From assembly GCA_964448285.1 (NCBI GenBank), contig CAYUWG010000012.1, forward strand, positions 1-64,000: DNA of 64,000 nt, written 5' to 3'. Every line of letters starts with the position of its first letter. Position 1 is the stretch's first letter. The DNA comes from CAYUWG01 sp964448285. GTDB taxonomy: Bacteria; Bacteroidota; Ignavibacteria; SZUA-365. Made by a program: the position numbers and the translations under genes. The notes beneath the pieces were generated by a model. The model was not told the origin of the DNA and ran no database searches. It saw nothing but the letters and a program-made list of their open reading frames with translations. Shown here in pieces: positions 52,979-59,552 of this stretch.

Positions 52979-53206
52979 CTATTTCCTTATAAAACTAATC
53001 TGTTGTACAGATATTTGAATACTATCGGTGCTGGTACGCAATAAATCGAACAGCAACGTGTCCTTTCCGTAAAGGAAGGCAAGATTTGTTAATGCTATTG
53101 GGATAGACCACCGAGGTTCATCAACAATGAAGTCGAATACCGTTCTTCCGAGTCGTTTTTGAGTTATCTTAGAATTTGAAGGATCCCGAGTTTTCATTTT
53201 TGCCAT
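52979..53206 (-). CDS. Small hypothetical protein
   Basis: Possible 75-residue product starting ATG 53206 (ATG 53197 also fits), Lys/Arg-rich at the start and then hydrophobic and Ser/Thr-rich (LTNLAFLYGKDTLLFDLLRTSTDSIQISV). It fills the 270-bp space between the ORF6N gene and the EVE-like nuclease gene on the same strand. No Shine-Dalgarno sequence, no family. It may be chance coding space; an earlier in-frame start would overlap the ORF6N gene. Confidence 0.3.
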   Translation of the reverse strand: MAKMKTRDPSNSKITQKRLGRTVFDFIVDEPRWSIPIALTNLAFLYGKDTLLFDLLRTSTDSIQISVQQISFIRK

Positions 53207-53237
53207 TATGCTATCCGAATAGTCTTGAGTTATAGAT

Positions 53238-53804
53238 TTACACTCGTTTCTTTCGAGTTCGATATGGCGTTGTGGGTTCATCCACGATGAAACCGATTCG
53301 TTGTGTTGGGCGCACTGGCGGAACTTCGGTCAATTGTCGAATGGCTTGAACGATCGAAATGATATCTGCATCATGGCGGGCAATCTTCCGCTCAAGGTCG
53401 GCGAGTTTGCGGAAGAGGGTCTCGTTCGTTGTGAGTAATTCCCTCAGCCGAACGAATGCCCGAATGACATAGATGCTCGTGTCCACCGCCTTTTGGGAGT
53501 TGAGAACGCTGGCCAGCATCAATGCTCCATGTTCGGTAAAAGCGTTGGGAAGAGAGGAAGAGTGCTTGAGTCGTTTGAACCGGTCACAATTTGTGACCAG
53601 TTCAATCTTTTCTCTTTCGTTGAGCGAGAACATGAAATCCTCTGGGAAACGACCGGAATTCCGCTTCACAGCCTGATTGAGCGCCTTTGTCTGCACATCG
53701 TACAGCCGCCCGAGATCGGAATCTATGAGAACTCGCTTTTCCCTGATGAGAAGAATGAGATTTGCAATACCCTCGACGGGATGGATTGTGGTACTCTTTT
53801 TCAC
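53238..53804 (-). CDS. ORF6N domain-containing protein
   Basis: A 188-residue protein with the ORF6N domain (about 10-100): LIREKRVLIDSDLGRLYDVQTKALNQAVKRNSGRFPEDFMFSLNEREK and LPNAFTEHGALMLASVLNSQKAVDTSIYVIRAFVRLRE are near-consensus. The domain binds DNA in phage antirepressors and related proteins, and chromosomal copies are common in Bacteroidota, often as solitary genes flanked by short repeats. The C-terminus has a coiled-coil (LADLERKIARHDADIISIVQAIRQL) and a basic tail. It may be mobile or phage-derived; no other phage genes are present. Confidence 0.92.
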   Translation of the reverse strand: MKKSTTIHPVEGIANLILLIREKRVLIDSDLGRLYDVQTKALNQAVKRNSGRFPEDFMFSLNEREKIELVTNCDRFKRLKHSSSLPNAFTEHGALMLASVLNSQKAVDTSIYVIRAFVRLRELLTTNETLFRKLADLERKIARHDADIISIVQAIRQLTEVPPVRPTQRIGFIVDEPTTPYRTRKKRV

Positions 53805-53824
53805 TTTTCTTCCTCCGTCGATGT

Positions 53825-53915
53825 CTGAACCGTGATTTCAGGGAGAACGGATTCACAGGGTTGTCCTTCCTGTTCAAGCTTTGATCGTTGCTTTTCATCT
53901 TGTTCATCCAGCAAA
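53825..53915. repeat. Degenerate CCTGTGAATCC-type interspersed repeat
   Basis: On the minus strand this stretch reads GAACAGGAAGGACAACC, CTGTGAATCC and CTCCCTGAAATCACGGTTCAGAC, resembling the widespread A/T-C/G short repeats often found beside ORF6N genes in Bacteroidota. It overlaps no credible gene. The remainder of 53805-54087 has one small inverted repeat (GTGACG at 54046-54051, CGTCAC at 54060-54065) upstream of the next gene. Confidence 0.4.
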
Positions 53916-54087
53916 TCATTTGAAGTGTGTCTCAATGGAATCCTCTTTGAGAGTGCAATAATCTTCGTTGAAACATGGTGATTATTACTTCACTGCACAA
54001 GCTTCTTCTTTTCCCAAACCGCAACTCGTAGATTCATGGTGCGATGTGACGTTTTTCTTCGTCACGTGTCTCTGAAATGATCACCGT

Positions 54088-56316
54088 ATGAAAGCCACCT
54101 TCCCCGTTATCGCATTTTTTCTTCCTCTACTCTGCATCGCGCAGCAGGTCACCGTGCACGGCCTCGTTATCGACGTGAACACGCGCAAATCGATCCCGGA
54201 TGTATCCATCAGCATCAAAGGAACGACGCTCGGCACAACCTCGTCCTCCATCGGTCGCTTCACGTTGATCGTCGAAAATCAATCCGATTCGGCGGTGGTT
54301 CTCGTGCAGCACGTTGCCTATGAAAGGAAAGAAATTCCGTGGCTCGCCTTTCGCACAACCGCCGAGATTGCATTGCAGCCGCGCATCATCCCCATGCAGG
54401 CGACCGAGATAGAGGGGCGAAGGACCGTCGGCATAGAAGCCGCTCGCGATATCCCGTCGTCGGTGTCGGTGCTCGATGCAGGGCAGGTGGTCATGCGCGG
54501 ATATGCAGACGCCGGCGAGTTGCTGCGCGTCGATCACAGCGTGCAAATCGATGAGCGGCTCTCCGGCCAGAAGCTGATGTCCATCCGGGGCGGCAACACG
54601 GACGAAGTGCTGATCCTCTACAACGGCGTGCGACTCAACAGCACGTTCGACAATGTCTTCGATCTCTCGCTGCTCGATCTTTCGGACATCGAGCGCGTGG
54701 AGCTGATCAAAGGAAGCAACACGACGTTGTTTGGCTCAGAGGCGTTTTCCGGCGTCGTGAACGTCATCCCGCGCGTCGAGCGAGATTACACTGCGCGCTT
54801 TCACCAGCAGTTCGGCACGTATGATTCGGGTATTTGGGGATTGCAACTCCATCGTGGTTTTGGAAGGATGAAAGCGTCGTATGCCGTGCGCAGCGGTGGG
54901 ATGAAGAGGACGTTCATCGATGCACCGGAAGCGCCGCTTACCAACACTTCCGTGCATCACACCGCCTACGTCGTGCATCCCTTCGAAGCGAAGCGAGACG
55001 CCGCCGCCCCGACACTCTCCGCGCTTGCGCGCGTCAGTACAAATCGCTCCGAAAATCCCCGCGATATGGAACAACTTCAGTCAGAAAACTTCAGCGGAAC
55101 GCTCACGCTCCAAGGACCTCTCGGTTGGTTCGAAGATGCACATCTCTCCGCGGCGATCTCGTCACTTTCGGATGACCAAACACTCGCCGCTTCGAACAGC
55201 TCTCTCCATCGCATCATCGATGAGGAGACATTTCAGGGCCACGCGCAAAACGCCTGGCAGGCGGACGATTTCGAGTTCGTCGCTTCGTATCGCGTAGGCA
55301 TTTCATCTCTGGATTTTTCTGACGTTCGCACGAATGTCTTTCAACAGCGCATCGGATTGGAATCGGCGACGCTCACGCGCACGCATCACGGGTTTGCACT
55401 CCTCGGCACGCTGCATGGCGAAACCGGTTCGTCGTTCCTTCACACCTTCGACATCAATCTCGGAGTCCGTCACGACATCGCATCCGACAGGCAACGCGAC
55501 GTGCAGCTTCGCTCCGATGATTCGAACGCCGGGTTCTTTTCGCCTGCAACGTGGAGTGAAACCTCCTTCAAGTTTGCAATCGAAATCATCGGTCTGAGCG
55601 AGGACATGCTTCTGAAAGCGTTCCTCTCTTATGGCGACAACGTGAAATTCCCGACGCTCCTCCAGCAGATCAGCCAACCGCTCGCGCTGCAACTGACAAC
55701 GCCATCGCGGACGACGCTCGGTCCTGAGTTCAACAACAGCGTGGAGGTGAATGCATCGCTGACCGGCATTCTCGTGCAAAGCGCGATCGATGGCTGGACT
55801 TTGAGTGGGAGTTTCTTCCAGAATACTTACGACGACAAGATCAGAATGCTCAGCACCCCCGGTGTCCCCGTGCTCTTTTACGACGTCGTCCCGACAGCAC
55901 AAATCTCCGGCTTCGAATTCAAAGCGACGGCATATTTCTTTCGCAAGAAAGTCGCCGTGGACGTAGGGATGTCACGGTACTTCATCAGCGAGCAGTCCGC
56001 GTTTCCATTCAAGTCCGATTCGAAGCGCACGATCAGCCTCAGCATCGATCACAACGGATATGCGCTGCATCTGCTTGCCTTTTCAGAAGGCGAGCAAATA
56101 GGACTCGTGCGGCTGCAGAGCGGAGCATTCGTCGAAAGTCGATTGCCGGAGTTCAACGATATGGATCTCTACTTCGCGAAGTCATTTCCCATCGGGAAAT
56201 TCAAGCTTCACATTGGAACGAGCCTGCGGAATATCCTTACCGACGACAAGACGGAACTCTCCGGATTGACGCTGCGCGACAGGCGCTACACCTTGACATT
56301 CGGCGCGGAGTATTGA
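54088..56316 (+). CDS. TonB-dependent receptor
   Basis: Outer-membrane receptor of 742 residues. A signal peptide ends near LLCIAQQ; a carboxypeptidase-regulatory-like domain covers about 20-110 (VTVHGLVIDVNTRKSIPDVSISIKGT...IGRFTL), and the plug domain about 125-225 (IPSSVSVLDAGQV, GQKLMSIRGGNTDEVLILYNGVRLNSTFDNVFDLSLLDLSDIERVELIKGSNTTLFGSEAFSGVVNVIPR). The barrel ends with LTFGAEY, a C-terminal aromatic as expected. It is shorter and more BtuB/FepA-like than the receptor at 45.5 kb. A lipoprotein gene follows after 3 bp, so the two are probably co-translated. Ligand unknown, and no riboswitch was recognised upstream. Confidence 0.93.
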   Translation: MKATFPVIAFFLPLLCIAQQVTVHGLVIDVNTRKSIPDVSISIKGTTLGTTSSSIGRFTLIVENQSDSAVVLVQHVAYERKEIPWLAFRTTAEIALQPRIIPMQATEIEGRRTVGIEAARDIPSSVSVLDAGQVVMRGYADAGELLRVDHSVQIDERLSGQKLMSIRGGNTDEVLILYNGVRLNSTFDNVFDLSLLDLSDIERVELIKGSNTTLFGSEAFSGVVNVIPRVERDYTARFHQQFGTYDSGIWGLQLHRGFGRMKASYAVRSGGMKRTFIDAPEAPLTNTSVHHTAYVVHPFEAKRDAAAPTLSALARVSTNRSENPRDMEQLQSENFSGTLTLQGPLGWFEDAHLSAAISSLSDDQTLAASNSSLHRIIDEETFQGHAQNAWQADDFEFVASYRVGISSLDFSDVRTNVFQQRIGLESATLTRTHHGFALLGTLHGETGSSFLHTFDINLGVRHDIASDRQRDVQLRSDDSNAGFFSPATWSETSFKFAIEIIGLSEDMLLKAFLSYGDNVKFPTLLQQISQPLALQLTTPSRTTLGPEFNNSVEVNASLTGILVQSAIDGWTLSGSFFQNTYDDKIRMLSTPGVPVLFYDVVPTAQISGFEFKATAYFFRKKVAVDVGMSRYFISEQSAFPFKSDSKRTISLSIDHNGYALHLLAFSEGEQIGLVRLQSGAFVESRLPEFNDMDLYFAKSFPIGKFKLHIGTSLRNILTDDKTELSGLTLRDRRYTLTFGAEY

Positions 56317-56319
56317 ACC

Positions 56320-57171
56320 ATGTCCATCACCCGATCACTCAGCTTGTTCGCGTTGCTTCTCATCATCGGCTGTCGGGAAAACCCGTTAGATAGCGAATCC
56401 GACGTCATCACGCCTCCTCGCACGTTGAAAGGCGAAGTGCGAATCCGCGAACAGGCCGATCACGCCGGCGCGTACGTGTGGTTGGAGTCATTCAATCTCG
56501 GCACAGCAACCAAAGCGGACGGGTCATTTTCGATATCGCTTCCGTCACCGTCTGCACAAGGGACGCCGGGCGGCGTTACCGGCGCCTTCCAACTCTACTA
56601 CTACATCGGAAACTATCGCCTCGACGACTCGCGCATCGCGACGCTCAACGGGCAGTTCGTTTTACCGAACAACGAGTTCGATAAGAACGGCAAGCTGTTC
56701 AGCCCGCGGGAATTGCGGCAGATGTTCGCCATTCAAACCGAGGTCGGGAAAAATTCTATTAGTTCGAGCCGCAACGAACTTCTCAACGTCGTCGTCGATC
56801 TTTGGTCCATCGATGCCGGAGTGGTGAAAGTTTTCTATCCAAGGCGCGTCGGCAATACGGAAGGCCCGCTGCTCTTCCATCATATCGAATCCGGTGACGT
56901 CACGATTCTCTCTTCCGTTGTCGGCGGTACATCGATGACGGACTACGTCGATGTCGGTGCGAAAGGGATCGTTTCACGCGTCATGCTCGTGACCGTTCCG
57001 GCAAATACCTTGAAGCCCGGCGTCTATGAAATCATACCGTATCTTCTCTACAATGAACAGACGATCCCGCCCGCTTTGTTTTCGAGCTTGGGAAAGCACG
57101 TCCTCGAACTTCACCCTGAATATATTCGCATTCCATTCAAGCGCATCGGTGGAAGGCTGGTTGTTGAGTGA
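56320..57171 (+). CDS. Lipoprotein paired with the TonB-dependent receptor
   Basis: Predicted lipoprotein of 283 residues with signal peptide SITRSLSLFALLLIIGC; the lipobox is well formed (Cys at about 18). Residues 35-110 form a carboxypeptidase-regulatory-like or DUF4480-like beta-sandwich (LKGEVRIREQADHAGAYVWLESFNLGTATKADGSFSISLP). The rest shows regular beta-strands without known motifs. It starts 3 bp after the receptor stop, so it is likely the surface or periplasmic partner of that receptor. The downstream 187 bp hold purine-rich repeats. Confidence 0.78.
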   Translation: MSITRSLSLFALLLIIGCRENPLDSESDVITPPRTLKGEVRIREQADHAGAYVWLESFNLGTATKADGSFSISLPSPSAQGTPGGVTGAFQLYYYIGNYRLDDSRIATLNGQFVLPNNEFDKNGKLFSPRELRQMFAIQTEVGKNSISSSRNELLNVVVDLWSIDAGVVKVFYPRRVGNTEGPLLFHHIESGDVTILSSVVGGTSMTDYVDVGAKGIVSRVMLVTVPANTLKPGVYEIIPYLLYNEQTIPPALFSSLGKHVLELHPEYIRIPFKRIGGRLVVE

Positions 57172-57173
57172 GT

Positions 57174-57222
57174 GGAGGAGTTAAGAGGTAAAGAAGTGAA
57201 GAGGTAAAGGAGTTAAGAGGTA
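57174..57222. repeat. Purine-rich tandem repeat, left flank of the hydrolase gene
   Basis: Imperfect units of about 15 bp, GAGTTAAGAGGTAAA/GAAGTGAAGAGGTAAA/GGAGTTAAGAGGTAA, all purines apart from T. The reverse complement of the same motif lies on the other side of the hydrolase gene at 59436-59472. The remainder of 57172-57358 is a short leader with AAAGGAGG (57343-57350) for the next gene. Confidence 0.7.
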
Positions 57223-57358
57223 ATGTGCGCGATATTTCACGGTTCGAGTACGGTCCCTTTACAAGAAATGTAAGGCAGCCTCTTCCGGGTTTTCAGCACG
57301 ACAGGGGAAATTCAGGTTTGACAATCGCAGACAATTTTATACAAAGGAGGATATTGGT

Positions 57359-59272
57359 TTGAGAACGGTTAGAAGCATTGTTTTGATTCTTGTATGGTGT
57401 ATGGCAACACCGCTGTGGAATCAGCAGCAGCGATATACTCCTATCGATATTCCGGTACGCGATGGAAAGACACTTGCGGCTGATGCATACTATAACAGTT
57501 CGAGTATCGCTAAACCGGTGATACTCATCCAGACGCCGTATAACAAAAATCTCTACCGCATTGCGTTGAGTCTTCCTCCGCAGGCGGGCGGTTCCTTCCC
57601 TTACGATAGTGCGAACTATCATTATGTCATTCTCGATTGGAGGGGCTTCTATGGTTCAACCGGGGCCGCAGTAGCCGGGTATGACCGAGGCCTCGATGGA
57701 TACGACGCGGTCGAATGGATCGCACAACAACCGTGGTGCAATGGAAAGATTGGAACATGGGGCCCTTCGGCTTTGGGTTTGATTCAATTCCAAACGGCTC
57801 GACACAAGCCGCCGCATCTCGTTTGCTCTGTTCCGGTTGTGAAAGATTTCAAGAACAAATACACGGACTATTACTATGGTGGTGCGCTGCGTGAGGAGCA
57901 CGTCGAATCACTCGAAAAGTTGGGCTTCACATCGAAGGCGCTGATCACCGCAGCACCGACGTATTCCCTCGTTTGGAAAACCATCGAGCGCAACAGCGAT
58001 TATCCCGACGAAATTTCCATTCCGATGCTGCTCATCGGCGGATGGTTCGATCATTATCCCGACGACGTCATGAGAGCGTTTCAGGATTTGCGGGAGAGGA
58101 GCGATGCGAACGTGCGCTCTCAGCATCGGCTGATCATGGGTCCGTGGGAACACTCGCGCGTGGGACTGTCGCAACAGGGCGAGCTTGAGTACCCGGCAGC
58201 GAATGGTGTGGCTGAAACGGAAGCGCTGCGGTTCTTCGATTTTCATCTTCGTGGAATCGAAAACGGATGGACCGCCTCTCCACCAATCCGGTATTATGAG
58301 CTTGGCGGCGACCAGTGGAAGACGGCGAATACATGGAGCGAAGTCGGGCGAAATCAGGTCGCGCTGTACTTGGATAATGGCAAGCTGACGACAATCCAGC
58401 CGGGTGTGAGCGACGAGAAATCCGTCATCATCTATGATCCTCGCGATCCTTCGCCTTCTTATGGCGGTGCGCGATTCAATCCATTCAACCCGAGCGTGAA
58501 GGTCGGTCCGTTGGATATTCGTCAGGTTGTCGAATCACGCAGCGACGCACTCGTTTTTACTTCGGACCCGGCGATAGAAAGTATTCGCATAGCAGGCAGC
58601 GTGACAGTCAAACTCTGGGTTTCTTCCGATAGAACGGATACCGATTTCAGCGTTCGCCTCTGTGACGTCTATCCGGATGGCCGTTCTATGATCATGACGG
58701 ACGGCATCGAACGGATGCGCTTTCGGAACACGACGGAGCGGGAGGAATTGCTCACACCGGGTTCGATCTATCCCGTTTCCATCGAGCTACAGAACCTCGC
58801 TTTAACCATCGAGCAAGGTCATCGACTGCGCATCGTGATCAGCGCGTCGGACTGGCCGCGCTTCGACCGCAATCTCAACAATGGCGGACCGATGTACACC
58901 GCAGGCGATACGCTCATCGCGACGAATACGGTATATCATAATGGTACGTACCCCTCTCATGTCGTCATTCAAACCGATGCACCGACGCTCATAGTCTGTT
59001 ATTCGGATGAACTGCGCTTTGAGATAGATCGCAGTTTTCCGAATCCTGCAGCGAATGAAGTGATGATGCAATTCACGATTCCTCAAAGCGCTTTCGTCGC
59101 AATCGAAGTCGTCGATATCCTCGGGAGAAGGTATGAGCACTCGGTAGAATCATTCCCCGCTGGAAAACACATCCACACATTGCGCATTTCGGACCTGCTC
59201 CCGGGAGTGTATTTCTTTCGCATAACGGCAAATGGGAAGTCGCTCACGAGGCCGTTTCTTATTGCTCGATAG
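57359..59272 (+). CDS. CocE/NonD-family hydrolase with type IX-style C-terminal domain
   Basis: Secreted serine hydrolase of 637 residues of the X-Pro dipeptidyl-peptidase (S15)/cocaine-esterase-like family. The catalytic Ser137 lies in TWGPSALG (usual G-x-S-Y-x-G varied to G-P-S-A-L-G); Asp is in GGWFDHYPDDVM and His in MGPWEHS. A jelly-roll domain of the PepX_C type follows (VTVKLWVSSDRTDTDFSVRLCDVYPDGRSMIMTDG). The last 75 residues form a sorting domain (DRSFPNPAANEVMMQFTIPQSAFVAIEVVDILGRRYEHS, LLPGVYFFRI). The start is TTG 57359, set by the strong Shine-Dalgarno AAAGGAGG eight bases upstream. The signal peptide is short and unusual, with no clear cleavage site. Substrate unknown. Confidence 0.88.
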   Translation: MRTVRSIVLILVWCMATPLWNQQQRYTPIDIPVRDGKTLAADAYYNSSSIAKPVILIQTPYNKNLYRIALSLPPQAGGSFPYDSANYHYVILDWRGFYGSTGAAVAGYDRGLDGYDAVEWIAQQPWCNGKIGTWGPSALGLIQFQTARHKPPHLVCSVPVVKDFKNKYTDYYYGGALREEHVESLEKLGFTSKALITAAPTYSLVWKTIERNSDYPDEISIPMLLIGGWFDHYPDDVMRAFQDLRERSDANVRSQHRLIMGPWEHSRVGLSQQGELEYPAANGVAETEALRFFDFHLRGIENGWTASPPIRYYELGGDQWKTANTWSEVGRNQVALYLDNGKLTTIQPGVSDEKSVIIYDPRDPSPSYGGARFNPFNPSVKVGPLDIRQVVESRSDALVFTSDPAIESIRIAGSVTVKLWVSSDRTDTDFSVRLCDVYPDGRSMIMTDGIERMRFRNTTEREELLTPGSIYPVSIELQNLALTIEQGHRLRIVISASDWPRFDRNLNNGGPMYTAGDTLIATNTVYHNGTYPSHVVIQTDAPTLIVCYSDELRFEIDRSFPNPAANEVMMQFTIPQSAFVAIEVVDILGRRYEHSVESFPAGKHIHTLRISDLLPGVYFFRITANGKSLTRPFLIAR

Positions 59273-59284
59273 AAGTGGATATCA

Positions 59285-59390
59285 CCGGTTCTTGGTACTA
59301 CAATTCCGGAACCGGAATCTCAGCGGGTTCGAAGGATCCTTCGTTGTGCGTAAACGGGTTCAGTCCCCGTTTCCGCATCCCGCTGGAGAC
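59285..59390. repeat. Foldback element with several perfect stems
   Basis: Several perfect stems lie within about 105 bp: CCGGTTC/GAACCGG (59285-59291, 59309-59315); a closing stem AGCGGG/CCCGCT (59322-59327, 59379-59384) that encloses a 14-bp palindrome CGAAGGATCCTTCG (59330-59343) and a 7-bp stem with 7-nt loop, AAACGGG/CCCGTTT. A further 12-bp palindrome, TCAATGCATTGA, lies at 59412-59423. It looks like a structured RNA or a MITE-like mobile repeat; there is no T-run, so it is not a classical terminator. It occupies most of 59273-59430. Confidence 0.65.
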
Positions 59391-59435
59391 CACGAAGCTA
59401 ATGAGAAACGTTCAATGCATTGAGAGCTAACCTGT

Positions 59436-59472
59436 CCTTTACCTCTTTACCTCTTTACCCCTTCACTTCTCC
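59436..59472. repeat. Pyrimidine-rich tandem repeat, right flank of the hydrolase gene
   Basis: CCTTTACCTCTTTACCTCTTTACCCCTTCACTTCTCC is given here only by its units (TTTACCTC, three near-copies). It is the reverse complement of the tract at 57174-57222, so the hydrolase gene lies between inverted copies. Confidence 0.7.
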
Positions 59473-59552
59473 ATGCAGCTTAGTTTGGGAGAATGACGTT
59501 CGTAGGGCTAATTTCTCCGCGCATGTTCTCTCATCGAAACAAAAGGACCATC

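Noticed and set aside
54046..54065. Operator or riboswitch in front of the TonB receptor at 54088
   Set aside because: Only a 6-bp inverted repeat with an 8-nt loop was found, and no cobalamin, TPP or Fur-like motif; too weak to call.
59285..59423. Integron attC site or tRNA-like gene
   Set aside because: No paired RYYYAAC/GTTRRRY core sites and no integrase nearby; the 7-bp stem with 7-nt loop does not come with anticodon or D-arms, so it is not a tRNA.
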